A program made the position numbers and the translations under genes. A stretch of 50,083 nucleotides of DNA from Stutzerimonas stutzeri KOS6 (GTDB lineage Bacteria > Pseudomonadota > Gammaproteobacteria > Pseudomonadales > Pseudomonadaceae), in contig NZ_KK020678.1 of assembly GCF_000307775.2 (NCBI RefSeq), positions 269,105 to 319,187 on the forward strand. Reading direction: 5' to 3'. Shown here one piece after another: positions 40,071 through 48,671 of this stretch (position 1 is the first letter of the stretch; each line of letters starts with the position of its first letter). Below the pieces are notes generated by a model. The model was not told where the DNA came from, did not search any database, and was given only the letters and a program-made list of their open reading frames with translations.

Positions 40071-40104
40071 ACCGGCCCCACTTAATCCTTGGGTAATTTG
40101 ATTC

Positions 40105-40120
40105 ATAACACCAGTGTAAT
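40105..40120 (+). promoter_or_regulatory. candidate CopR box upstream of the DUF2790 gene
   Basis: ATAACACCAGTGTAAT. Its last base is 71 bases before the first base of the ATG of the DUF2790 gene, matching the two ptrA-like genes. Confidence 0.6.
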
Positions 40121-40190
40121 TACCGTGTCATATGAGTAACAGCTTGCCGCTCTTATAATTTCATCACACACGTTAAGTTAGGAGCTGGTT

Positions 40191-40520
40191 ATGAAAGCTT
40201 TCAAGATTACGGCAGCAGTGTTTTTTATGAGCGTGAGCTCATTATCCTTGGCAGAGGGTAGCTCAGATCGCGAGTATGGCGAAATGATACGCGCGAACGA
40301 AAATACTATGCGGGAGTACGCTACTTCTGTCGGAAAGAAGCCTCCCGAAGTTGTCCATTATCGTTATGGGATGAAGTTGGACATCGCCAAGGTAATTCGT
40401 ACCACGCGAACCGATATGACCTGCAACGATGTGATGCCGGCCCAAATTACCTATGAGGACTCTAAGGGTGATTTGGCGATTGTTGAGTATCGGGTCGCCG
40501 GAACGAACTGTCGGAGATAA
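40191..40520 (+). CDS. DUF2790 small periplasmic protein
   Basis: A 109-residue exported protein with signal peptide (cut after SLA, residue 21) and the DUF2790 pattern: REYGEMIRANENTMREYATSVGKKPPEVVHYRYGMKLDIAKVI, then PAQITYEDSKGDLAIVEYRVAGTNC. It has two cysteines likely to form a disulfide. DUF2790 proteins are common in Pseudomonas copper stimulons; the molecular role is not known. AGGAG ribosome binding site. Confidence 0.87.
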   Translation: MKAFKITAAVFFMSVSSLSLAEGSSDREYGEMIRANENTMREYATSVGKKPPEVVHYRYGMKLDIAKVIRTTRTDMTCNDVMPAQITYEDSKGDLAIVEYRVAGTNCRR

Positions 40521-40738
40521 GACACCACCTATCGACCCATCGAAGCCTGCATAAACGTAAGAGTCCGAGGCGGTAGTCGCAGCCCGAGACATGCTCCTGG
40601 TGCGGCGGTGGTCATAAGCATTTCAGCAATACAATCGTTACTAGCCTTGCCGTTTTTATGGCGAATCGGTGCGGGTACTGGCATGGGGCCGTCTGGGGAA
40701 ACTGCCCAGCTGAGCGATGTGCTTAGTAGTACATACAT

Positions 40739-40775
40739 AGCCGCGAGGGGTGTCTACGACTCGCGGCTTTTATTT
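40739..40775 (+). terminator. Rho-independent terminator
   Basis: AGCCGCGAG / CTCGCGGCT with a 12-base loop and TTTATTTT tail on the plus strand. The stop codon of the convergent DUF1622 gene lies in the loop. The 220 bp before it (after the DUF2790 gene) holds no supported gene. Confidence 0.8.
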
Positions 40776-41089
40776 TCCATATGGAGCGTGTAGCTGAGAA
40801 ATGTTCGGACAAATACTATCAAACCAAGTACTGCAACGTTTCGTAGCGAGGGCTCAATTACAACCGTTCGTATGACATCGGCAGCAACGAGGAATTCTAG
40901 TCCTAGCACAATCGCGCCGCCAATATCTTGCCGTAATGACCGGGAGCGATCCGTCAATGCGGCCCCTTTGTAATTGAAAAAAAAGCGATAGAGCGCTATG
41001 AAACTTCCGAAAGTTATAGCGAGCACCCCTGCAATCTCGAACCCGATCACCGCGATCTCAATCGCTGCATGAGGTGCCTCAAGGTTCAT
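40754..41089 (-). CDS. DUF1622 membrane protein
   Basis: A 111-residue membrane protein with three hydrophobic segments and the DUF1622 core SLRQDIGGAIVLGLEFLVAADVIRTVVIEP, LGLIVFVRTFLSYTLHMEN. I chose the ATG at 41089. A TTG at 41104 overlapping the upstream stop (TTGA) is an alternative that would add five residues. Last gene of the minus-strand cytochrome operon; role unknown. Confidence 0.82.
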   Translation of the reverse strand: MNLEAPHAAIEIAVIGFEIAGVLAITFGSFIALYRFFFNYKGAALTDRSRSLRQDIGGAIVLGLEFLVAADVIRTVVIEPSLRNVAVLGLIVFVRTFLSYTLHMENKSRES

Positions 41090-41100
41090 AGAAACACCCG

Positions 41101-41903
41101 TCAATGGTGGTCATAGATGCCTATTCCCCGAATATCGTTCCATGAGGTGGTCTGGTGGCAGAGATAGCACTGCTCAGGTTCCGCATTCCTGACACCCGCT
41201 ATCGGCTTGGACATCATTCCGAAGTGCTCCTTGTAGTGGCTGAGCGGCGCGAGGTGGCACTGGCCGCACTCGGTGGAACTCGGCGGTGGATGCCGGTACT
41301 CGGCAATCGACCATGTGGTCGTGCCGTGGCATGTCGCGCAGTCGTTTCCGAAGACCTGGACGTGCGGGTCGGTGGTCTTGTGGCAGCTCGCACAGTCCAG
41401 CAGCGTCTCCTTGTAAGTCATGCCGTTGGCAAGCGAGAGGTTGCCCGGCAGCGCCTCGGGCCGTGTGCCTTGAGGTGCGCGAGCAGCACCGCCCCCTCAT
41501 GACCCTCCGGGGCCCGATCGAGCCATCGCACGATGATGTCGGTCAAAGCCGCATGGTCCATACCACGCAGGCTGCGGCCGGCGTCGTGTTCCTTGTGGCA
41601 GGCCACGCAGTTGTTCGAGCCGGCGATGTCGGCATGGAATGCCGTCGGTTGTCGCTGGACCAGGACGGTCTCGTTTGCATGGCAGGCCACGCAAGTCGCG
41701 TCCTCCACGCCCTTCACCGGCGTGTGGCACGCCGCACAGTCCTCTTTGAGAAACGCATGTGCGCTGGACAGGGGGCCCGGAGAGGCCATGTTCTGCCACG
41801 TCGCGGCGCGCTGCATTTGCGGAAGGTATGTCCACAGTGCGACTGCCGACACCGGCGCCAGGACCGCGAGCAGCGCGGCGAGGATCTTTCCCTTTCGACT
41901 CAT
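41101..41903 (-). pseudogene. multiheme cytochrome c (seven CXXCH), frameshifted
   Basis: Read from the ATG at 41903, the protein has a membrane anchor (KILAALLAVLAPVSAVALW) and three heme motifs (CAACH, CVACH, CVACH). It then loses frame near 41456 and stops at 41418. The next frame continues without a gap in sense (LPGNLSLANGMTYKETLLD) with four more hemes (CASCH, CATCH, CGQCH, CYLCH). Adding one base at about 41456 restores a single protein of about 267 residues. It overlaps the cytochrome b gene by ATGA. Whether this is a real mutation or a sequencing error cannot be told. Expected role: periplasmic electron carrier. Confidence 0.85.
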
Positions 41904-42589
41904 CTGAACCACCGCAACCCGAAGTAGATGCCAGCCCAGATATGCAACGCCAGCAGAAGATAGAAGATGATCGAGAACGCGATGTGTGCCGACAGCCAGG
42001 CGTTGAACAGCCTGCGCACCCGCTCCTGGAACTGGATCGAGTACTGCAGATCGGCGGCGGCGGATGCCAGTGGCAGCAGTTCGGCGCTGGCCTTGGGCGT
42101 ACCGGCAACGCCCGCTGTTGGTCCTTGCGCGTAGGCCCAGTACTGCCCATCCAGAAGGCGCCACAGCCCGTCGATCTGCGCCTTCTTCTCGCGGATGTTC
42201 TCCGCGACGTAGCGCAGGTAATGCTGGCCGATGAACCCAGTGAGCACGCTCAGCAGCATCGATGCCGTCAGCGCGACGCCGAGCGCACTCTGGAACTTGT
42301 GCCCGCTATGGAGGATGGCCAACAGCGCGCCTACCAAGCCGAAATAGACGTGCGCCTGCAGCAATGCGCCGAAGCCATGCTTCCTGGTGAATGCGCGGCG
42401 CAGCGTAGCGCTGCGCTTGATTACGGTGTAGGTGAGCGGGACGAGCATGAACGCCGCGCCTACGACGCCGAACACGCCACCCAGGAGGCTTCCGGCGAAG
42501 AAGGAAGAGCGGTGCACCAGGAAACCCAGCCACAGGACCACCAGCATCGAGAAGATGATCGTCGCGATGATGCGATCCTGGTTGCGCAT
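41900..42589 (-). CDS. membrane cytochrome b-like protein
   Basis: A 229-residue membrane protein with six hydrophobic helices. Candidate heme-ligand His residues are in ALLQAHVYFGLVGALLAILHSGHKF (about 77-101) and in SAHIAFSIIFYLLLALHIWAG near the C terminus, resembling cytochrome b561/ferric reductase-like proteins. A Gln/Ala-rich loop separates the halves. It abuts the reductase gene (0 bp) and overlaps the cytochrome c gene by 4 bp, so the three are surely co-translated. It would carry electrons across the membrane. Confidence 0.82.
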   Translation of the reverse strand: MRNQDRIIATIIFSMLVVLWLGFLVHRSSFFAGSLLGGVFGVVGAAFMLVPLTYTVIKRSATLRRAFTRKHGFGALLQAHVYFGLVGALLAILHSGHKFQSALGVALTASMLLSVLTGFIGQHYLRYVAENIREKKAQIDGLWRLLDGQYWAYAQGPTAGVAGTPKASAELLPLASAAADLQYSIQFQERVRRLFNAWLSAHIAFSIIFYLLLALHIWAGIYFGLRWFR

Positions 42590-44692
42590 CTACGCATCCA
42601 CCGAGATATCGGCCGACGCTTTCGCCTGGCAGGCCAGGATCACGCCCGAGGAACGATCGAGTGGCGTCAGACCGTCGTCCACGTCCATGGTGACCTCGCC
42701 CGACAGCAGCTTGATCTTGCAGAGGCCGCAGTAACCCTGCCGGCAGGCATATTCGATCGGAACGCCGACCTCTTCGGCGGCCTCGAGAACGGTCTGGCCG
42801 GCCGCCAGCGACGCCTTTTTTCCGGACCGCTCGAAGCTGCAGGTGACGGCCGTCGCCGTGTCGCCCGCCGACACCTCCAGGCCGGGAGGCACTGTCCTGG
42901 AGGGGCTCAGGAACAGCTCGGAATGAACCGACGCCAGGTCGATGCCCAGCTTGCCCAGTTCGTTGCGGACCGCGTCCATCATCACCGACGGACCGCACAA
43001 GTGGATGCGGCGCGAACGGATCTGCGGAATCAGCCCCAGCAGTTCGGCGGTGATGAACCCACGCGGGCCGGTCCATGCCGCCGATGACTCGTCGCTCAGC
43101 ACGATGGACACATGCAGGTTCGGATGCCGGCGGGCGAGTTGGTTCAGCTCGTCGCGGAAGATCACGCTTTCCAGGTCCTTGCAGGCGTAGACGAGGTCGA
43201 TCCGGCCGTTCCAGCTCTGGTCGGTCAGGTAGCGGATGGAACTCATCAGCGGCGTGATGCCGACGCCGCCGCCCAGGAACACGACACTGTCGGACTCGAC
43301 GCCGCGGAAGGTGAAGCGGCCGTAGGGGCCGGACGCATCGAGGAGATCGCCTTCCTTCACCTGCTCGTGCAGGTAACCCGAGACGATGCCGCCGCTTTCG
43401 TGCTTGACCGTCAGGTCGCACCAGCCGTGGCAGCATGGCGATGAAGCGATCGAATACGAGCGCTTGACCTGGTTCCCGCCTGAATGCACCGAAAGCGTGA
43501 GGAACTGGCCGGGCTCGAACTCGAACGGCAGCGCACCCACGCCCTCCACTGGCGCCAGCCGAAACGTCTTGACCTTGGGCGTCTCCTGGAAGACGCGTGC
43601 GACCCGCAGCTTGCCCACCCAGCCGCCCATGGTGGACACGGGTGCGCGTGCCTGCGGCTCGCCCTCGGCCGGCACGCCCGGAGACACGGACGCCGCGGGG
43701 GCCGGCGCCCCGGTGCGCAACGTGGCGAGGACCGCATTCGTGCGTCGGGTTCGCGCCACGTACATCCAGGCGGCCAGCAGCGCAAAGGCCAGCAGCAACG
43801 CCATCGTGAAGTAGTGGAAGCCCGACAGGCCGAAGACGCCGTGCGCCGGGGCCGTGGTCAGGGGATCGGTCAGGTTCATCTCGCGCCGGAACCACGCCAG
43901 CGCGATCCCCCGCGGCGCTTGTCCTTCGGCCAGTGCGCGGTAGGCCGACAGGCCGCTGTCGAATTCGCCCCAGGCTACGCGCATGCGATCAGATACTTCC
44001 TGCAGGCCGTCGTAGTCGTTGCGCTGGACCGCGTGCGACGCCTCCGACGACAGGGACGCCAGTAGTTGGATCCCTTCGTGCATCCGGTGGTGGGCGAGTT
44101 GCTCAACGCTCGCGCGCCGCTCCGGCGGTAGATCCGGCAGCGCCATCAGCTGCGGATACAGCAGCTTGTTGAGGCGCCGATCCCGACCGCACTCGTCTCC
44201 GCGGCAGCCGCGCATCATGTCCTCCATCATGCCGGCCATGGAACCGCCCATCGATTCATCACTCGAAGCCGGCATGCTGGCAGTCGCGTCCGGGTGATGC
44301 GCGGCGTGTTCGTCATCGCCGGACGATGCATCAGCCGGCGGTGTGGCGTTCATCGAACTGCTGCTTTGCACCGGCGTGTCATCGGCTGGCGCCGGCTGCG
44401 GTACCGCCATGCTTCCGGCCTTGTGATGCGCGGCGTGATCGTCGTCGCCCATCGGCACGCCAGCCGCCGGCGTGGTGCCCATCGGCACACCACCCATCGA
44501 GCCGCCGCCCTGGGCAGATGCCGTGCCGGCAGCGACCAGCTGCGCAGCCGTGGTGTAGCCGACCTTGCCTTGCAAATAAGCTGCGTGTAGATCAGCAGCC
44601 GACTGAGCGCCAGCAGTTCCGGGAGCTAGCAGCATCGCCAGCGTGGCTGCAGCGGCGACTCGCTTCCACCGTACGAAGTCTTCCGTTAGCAC
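42590..44692 (-). CDS. fusion: His/Met-rich periplasmic domain, TM helix, FAD/NAD/2Fe-2S reductase
   Basis: A 700-residue protein. Signal peptide (1-29); His/Met-rich low-complexity region (60-160, with HAAHH twice); helical periplasmic segment (165-285, with CRGDEC at 163-168); one TM helix (about 294-314); then a cytosolic reductase. The reductase has FAD site RSYS (411-414), NAD site GGGVGITP (474-481), CGP (566-568) and a plant-type 2Fe-2S domain with Cys650, Cys655, Cys658 and Cys688. Each cytosolic part is known from NAD(P)H oxidoreductases; the N-terminal metal-binding fusion is not familiar to me. GTG start at 44692 preceded by GGAGG; no in-frame ATG precedes the signal peptide. Confidence 0.85.
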   Translation of the reverse strand: MLTEDFVRWKRVAAAATLAMLLAPGTAGAQSAADLHAAYLQGKVGYTTAAQLVAAGTASAQGGGSMGGVPMGTTPAAGVPMGDDDHAAHHKAGSMAVPQPAPADDTPVQSSSSMNATPPADASSGDDEHAAHHPDATASMPASSDESMGGSMAGMMEDMMRGCRGDECGRDRRLNKLLYPQLMALPDLPPERRASVEQLAHHRMHEGIQLLASLSSEASHAVQRNDYDGLQEVSDRMRVAWGEFDSGLSAYRALAEGQAPRGIALAWFRREMNLTDPLTTAPAHGVFGLSGFHYFTMALLLAFALLAAWMYVARTRRTNAVLATLRTGAPAPAASVSPGVPAEGEPQARAPVSTMGGWVGKLRVARVFQETPKVKTFRLAPVEGVGALPFEFEPGQFLTLSVHSGGNQVKRSYSIASSPCCHGWCDLTVKHESGGIVSGYLHEQVKEGDLLDASGPYGRFTFRGVESDSVVFLGGGVGITPLMSSIRYLTDQSWNGRIDLVYACKDLESVIFRDELNQLARRHPNLHVSIVLSDESSAAWTGPRGFITAELLGLIPQIRSRRIHLCGPSVMMDAVRNELGKLGIDLASVHSELFLSPSRTVPPGLEVSAGDTATAVTCSFERSGKKASLAAGQTVLEAAEEVGVPIEYACRQGYCGLCKIKLLSGEVTMDVDDGLTPLDRSSGVILACQAKASADISVDA

Positions 44693-44706
44693 CGCGCCGG
44701 CCTCCG

Positions 44707-45213
44707 CTACATGTGGCCCATCTTCTTCTTAGCCATACCGCCACCCATGCTCGAATCCATCTTCTGCATGGTGGCGTCAACCCTCTGCATCTGCATCTCG
44801 CAGTGCTTCATGTCCTCATTCATCTGCTGCATGTGCTGCATCGTGGCAGACATGTCCATGCCCTGATGCGCAGAGGCGTCGCCAGTCTTCATCGCCATGG
44901 CCTGTTGATGCATCTGCATGCTGCCTTCCTGCATCTGTCGGCCCATGGCCTCCATGGCTTGCCCCTTTTGGCGCATCATGGCTGCCATCTCCTCCATGTG
45001 CGTGGCCATGGCATCGGGCGTTGCAAGCGTATTCTGAGGAGCAGAGGACTTCGGATCGGTAGCGTGCGCCGATGGCGTGCTGGTGGGCTGCTGTCCAATT
45101 GGGCTAGGCATGGCGTTCTTGTTGTGCATGTCGTCATCAGCGAGCGTCGTCCCAGCGAGGAGTATTCCCACGAAGCAAATTGGAGCGAGGGGTGTGCGTC
45201 GGTGCGGTCTCAT
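44707..45213 (-). CDS. Met-rich periplasmic helical protein
   Basis: A 168-residue exported protein (signal cut near TLA, residue 25). After a Pro/Ser/Thr-rich linker it has a long helical, Met- and Gln-rich stretch (about 68-150) with repeats such as MEEMAAMMRQKGQAMEAMG and MQHMQQMNEDMKH, ending GGGMAKKKMGHM. Met spacing suits Cu(I)/Ag(I) binding on a coiled coil. AGGAGG ribosome binding site. First gene of the minus-strand operon. Not recognised as a named family. Confidence 0.8.
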   Translation of the reverse strand: MRPHRRTPLAPICFVGILLAGTTLADDDMHNKNAMPSPIGQQPTSTPSAHATDPKSSAPQNTLATPDAMATHMEEMAAMMRQKGQAMEAMGRQMQEGSMQMHQQAMAMKTGDASAHQGMDMSATMQHMQQMNEDMKHCEMQMQRVDATMQKMDSSMGGGMAKKKMGHM

Positions 45214-45748
45214 GACAACCTCCTAATGGTTGTTTTTCTGACTTTGGCTGTGGGCGTAGGAAAAACTACCTTACAGATCAGACTATTACTAATAGCCTAC
45301 GGAGAAGAAGCTGTCGTAAACCTTACTTGTGCATTACATTTTCACGTTTGTTGGTGAAATAGTTGTATTGATTTTGAAGAGGAGGTAGCAGGTTATTTGT
45401 GGTTTGCGGCGGCGGAGATAGCAGGTGTTTTGCGAGTAGTACGCTGAAAATATGTTAGTTTAGGTAACTGACATAAATGTAAAGTTTAGGTTATATGAAC
45501 GACAGGTCTGATCTGCAATAAAGCCAAACAATAGCTCGCTCATAAACGGGTCCAAGCTTTCCCTTGTGCCGAAATTTGCGTGCTTCGGAGTTAAACATGA
45601 TGAATGACTTGATCAAATATCGCGCCTGGTCGGCACACCCGTTTCCGCTCTCCGCTCATGACTGGCGTGGTGCGCAAGCCGAAGTCCTCGAATATTCTAG
45701 TTGTCGTTGCTGCAATCAACGGGACCGGCACTGCAGTAAGGAGATTCT
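45214..45748. other. divergent promoter region
   Basis: About 535 bp, AT-rich in 45240-45580, between the minus-strand cytochrome operon and cusCBA. It holds the CopR box at 45468 and a possible small ORF at 45597. No gene is supported in 45214-45596. Confidence 0.5.
45468..45483 (+). promoter_or_regulatory. candidate CopR box upstream of cusCBA
   Basis: CTGACATAAATGTAAA, with the CTGACA half perfect and GTAAA for GTAAT. It lies 266 bp before cusC and 255 bp before the divergent Met-rich gene, so it could serve either or both operons. Confidence 0.6.
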
Positions 45749-45752
45749 ATGA
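45597..45752 (+). CDS. possible 51-residue ORF overlapping cusC start
   Basis: Frame MMNDLIKYRAWSAHPF... ending SSCRCCNQRDRHCSKEIL, with CGGAG about 7 bases before the ATG and the stop overlapping the cusC ATG (ATGA). The tail has four Cys in a short span. It could be a small coupled protein, or chance, since cusC has its own good ribosome binding site. Confidence 0.28.
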   Translation: MMNDLIKYRAWSAHPFPLSAHDWRGAQAEVLEYSSCRCCNQRDRHCSKEIL

Positions 45753-47035
45753 ACTGGATCGTTCAGCCGCTGCCCGTCCGCAGTTGGGGGCTGCTAGCAC
45801 CCGTCATCCTAGGCCTTGCTCTGAGCAGCGGCGCGCAGGCTTCGCCAGGGTCAGCCGAGCTTGGCGCCACGTTGCCTCCGCTGCTAGACCTGCTTGAACG
45901 GCAGAGCCCAGAGCTCCGGGCTGTCGGGCATGAGAGGCAGGCCGCCTGGGAGCGTCCCGATGTAGCCGGTGCGCTCCCGGACCCGATGCTCACTTTTGAG
46001 GAAATGGGCATCGCCCGCGACGACCCGAGCCTATCGCCCAGCGGCGTTGGCAGCACACGTTACGCGTTCCGTCAGACTTTTCCTATTGGCGGCAAGCGGG
46101 GGCTTGCTCGCGAGATCGCAGAGGCGGGCGCCGAGCAGGCAGCGGCCCGCGAGCGCCTGAGCCGAGTCGAGCTCAGGAGTCTCGTCAAGCTTGCCTTCAA
46201 CGAATACCAGTATGCCCACGCAGCCATCCAGGTCACCGAGGAGCTGCGGGCGCTGGTGGATGAGCTTGAGAGTATTGCCCAAGCTCGCTACAGAGTGGGG
46301 CTTGCGCCGCAACAGGACGTGATCAAGGCTCAGACCGAGCACACCAGTCTGCAGAGCGAGCTGCTGACGCTGGAACGCGACCGACGGGGCACGGCGGCGC
46401 GGTTGAACGGCATCTTGGCGCGCCCTGCGAACTCGCCGCTGGCGGAGCCCGCCGGTTGGCCTGCTCTGCCTGCATCAGTGCCGACCTTGGCTGAGCTGCA
46501 GGCTCGTATCTTCGGTGGCAATCCTCAACTGGCTGAGCTCAATGCACGAATTCAAGAGGCCCAGCGTGCTGAGGCGCTTGCCAGCCGAAACTGGATTCCG
46601 GATATCACCGTCGGCACTGCCGTCGTCCAGATGGGTAACCGGGCCGAAGAGTTCGAGTTGATGCTGGAGATGAATATCCCGCTGTGGGGCAAACGCCGCA
46701 GCGCAGAGCAGCGCGAGGCCGTTTCCTTGCGCTACGCCGCCGAGGCTCGTCGCGAGGCGGTCAACAGCCGTCTCGCGGGCAGCGTAGGTGAAGCGTGGTC
46801 GGCGTTGGAGACAGCCTTTCGACAGCACGAACTGATTGACAGAACGCTCCTGCCGCAGGCGGAGCTCACCTATCAATCGGCGCTCGCCAGCTATCAGACC
46901 GGCAACGTCGATTTCGCGACCTTGCTTGATGCCCAGCGACAGATTCGCCAGCTGAGGCTGTCGCTGCTCTCGCTGGCGCTGGAGCAACGAGTCCAAGTGG
47001 TGGAATTGGAACGTCTTGTCGGAGCAGAACTATGA
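45749..47035 (+). CDS. cusC: CusC/SilC-type outer-membrane efflux protein
   Basis: A 428-residue TolC-family channel of the heavy-metal RND systems. Signal peptide (cut near AQA, residue 31), then two outer membrane efflux repeats with RYAFRQTFPIGGKRGLA, YRVGLAPQQDVIKAQTEH, MLEMNIPLWGKRRSA and YQTGNVDFATLLDAQRQIRQLRLS. There is no lipobox Cys. AAGGAG ribosome binding site. Overlaps cusB by 4 bp. It forms the exit duct of the tripartite pump. Confidence 0.92.
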   Translation: MNWIVQPLPVRSWGLLAPVILGLALSSGAQASPGSAELGATLPPLLDLLERQSPELRAVGHERQAAWERPDVAGALPDPMLTFEEMGIARDDPSLSPSGVGSTRYAFRQTFPIGGKRGLAREIAEAGAEQAAARERLSRVELRSLVKLAFNEYQYAHAAIQVTEELRALVDELESIAQARYRVGLAPQQDVIKAQTEHTSLQSELLTLERDRRGTAARLNGILARPANSPLAEPAGWPALPASVPTLAELQARIFGGNPQLAELNARIQEAQRAEALASRNWIPDITVGTAVVQMGNRAEEFELMLEMNIPLWGKRRSAEQREAVSLRYAAEARREAVNSRLAGSVGEAWSALETAFRQHELIDRTLLPQAELTYQSALASYQTGNVDFATLLDAQRQIRQLRLSLLSLALEQRVQVVELERLVGAEL

Positions 47036-48669
47036 ATCGCATCATGATTTTCGGCGCAGGTGCGCTCGCCCTTGCGACGGCTATCGCCGGCTTCGGTGGT
47101 GGCTACATGGTGGCGCAAAGGACAGGCTCCTCGGAGGTAGCTGGAAGCACCGCCCCACAAGAGCGCAAGGTTCTGTACTACCGCAACCCCATGGGGCTGC
47201 CCGACACGTCGCCAGTGCCCAAGAAGGATCCGATGGGGATGGACTACATCCCGGTCTACGCCGACAAGGGGCCTGCTGCCGCGCAGGGCGAGCGCAAGAT
47301 CCTGTACTACCGCAATCCCATGGGACTGCCGGACACCTCCCCGGTGCCGAAGAAGGACTCCATGGGTATGGAGTACATCCCCGTTTATGAGGGTGATGAA
47401 TCGGGAAACACCGTTGTAATCAGCCCTGAGAAGGTGCAGTTGCTGGGTGTACTGTCTTCGCCAGTTGAGCGCCGCGTGCTCACCCGTACAGTGCGTGCAG
47501 TCGGTACGGTGCAGGTCGACGAGCGCGGCCAATACACCTTGGCGCCCAAGTTTGAGGGTTGGATCGAAAAGCTCTACGTCAACACGACCGGTGAGCCGGT
47601 TCGCAAAGGCCAGCCACTTATGGAGGTCTACAGCCCCGAGCTGGTGTCGGCGCAGCAGGAGTTCCTGATCGCCAATGCCGGGCAGCAAAGTCTTGCCGGC
47701 GGCAGCGCGGCCGCGCAAAAGGGGCTCGCCTCCCTCTCCTATTCTGCCCTTGAGCGGCTACGCAATTGGGATATCGGGGAAGCACAGCTTGAACGGTTGC
47801 GTCGTACTGGCAAGGTAACTCGCACTTTGACGATCGCCGCGCCCGTGGATGGCGTGGTATTGGATAAGCCATCGGTTGAAGGTATGCGCTTTCAGCCAGG
47901 GGATGCCCTCTACCGAATCGCGGATCTCGATACCGTCTGGCTTATCGCTGAGGTTTTCGAGCAGGATCTGGCGTTAGTTCAGCTTGGGCAGAAGGCGCAG
48001 CTTACGGTAAGCGCCTATCCCGACCGGCGCTTTAGGGGCGAGGTAACCTTCGTTTATCCCGATCTGTCGCCGGAGACTCGCACCGCCAGGGTTCGCATCG
48101 AGCTAACCAATCCCGACGGCCTGCTTAAGCCGGCTATGTTCGGCACCGCTCAGCTCGCAGCAGGTGAGCAGGCGCCGGTGCTCGCAGTGCCTGACTCGGC
48201 GGTAATCGACAGCGGTACTCGCCGGATTGCGCTGGTTGCCCTGGGCGAAGGTCGCTTTGAGCCGCGCGAACTGCGCACAGGCAGGCGTGCCGACGGCTAC
48301 CTTGAGGTGTTGGAAGGGCTGGGGGAGGGCGAGTCAGTAGTCACGCGCGCCAACTTCCTGATAGACGCCGAGAGCAACCTAAAGGCAGCGCTAAGCGGCA
48401 TGAGTGGGAAGTCGGCTTCGACTGCAGAAGTGGATCCCCATGCCCATGGAGCCGCCGTCGGGCCTGACGGTCCCGCCGCGCCAGGCAATGCCGATGCACT
48501 TCATCGTCATGCTGGACACGACGATCACAGTGATAGCGGCAGTTACGAGAGCAACGAGCTTCATAAGCCGGCGGGTGAGGTGGATGCGGGCCACGGTAGC
48601 GACGCTGAGTCTGGGAGTCACCCAGATCATGTGATGCCGGACGGCGGCCATTCCCATGGAGGGCATTAA
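47032..48669 (+). CDS. cusB: CusB/SilB-type membrane fusion protein with duplicated metal-binding motif
   Basis: A 545-residue periplasmic adaptor. An N-terminal membrane anchor (1-29) precedes two nearly identical heavy-metal-binding units (46-76 and 89-119; [18 protein letters not shown] then [10 protein letters not shown] or [10 protein letters not shown]), where CusB homologues typically have one. The core follows with [18 protein letters not shown] (barrel-sandwich), [15 protein letters not shown] and [13 protein letters not shown]. The last 90 residues are His-rich ([26 protein letters not shown]). It should pass Cu(I)/Ag(I) to CusA. Confidence 0.93.
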   Translation: MNRIMIFGAGALALATAIAGFGGGYMVAQRTGSSEVAGSTAPQERKVLYYRNPMGLPDTSPVPKKDPMGMDYIPVYADKGPAAAQGERKILYYRNPMGLPDTSPVPKKDSMGMEYIPVYEGDESGNTVVISPEKVQLLGVLSSPVERRVLTRTVRAVGTVQVDERGQYTLAPKFEGWIEKLYVNTTGEPVRKGQPLMEVYSPELVSAQQEFLIANAGQQSLAGGSAAAQKGLASLSYSALERLRNWDIGEAQLERLRRTGKVTRTLTIAAPVDGVVLDKPSVEGMRFQPGDALYRIADLDTVWLIAEVFEQDLALVQLGQKAQLTVSAYPDRRFRGEVTFVYPDLSPETRTARVRIELTNPDGLLKPAMFGTAQLAAGEQAPVLAVPDSAVIDSGTRRIALVALGEGRFEPRELRTGRRADGYLEVLEGLGEGESVVTRANFLIDAESNLKAALSGMSGKSASTAEVDPHAHGAAVGPDGPAAPGNADALHRHAGHDDHSDSGSYESNELHKPAGEVDAGHGSDAESGSHPDHVMPDGGHSHGGH

Positions 48670-48671
48670 GC

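Noticed and set aside
39419..40106. Several 65-100-codon minus-strand frames
   Set aside because: Arg-rich and discontinuous; the opposite strand gives a better, though broken, transposase-like reading.
40608..40793. Short frames on both strands between the DUF2790 and DUF1622 genes
   Set aside because: They cross the terminator hairpin, have no ribosome binding site and no recognisable composition.
41759..43895. Long alternative frames (plus 442 codons, minus 529 codons)
   Set aside because: They lie over the cytochrome b and reductase genes, whose motifs and overlapping stops and starts establish the true frames.
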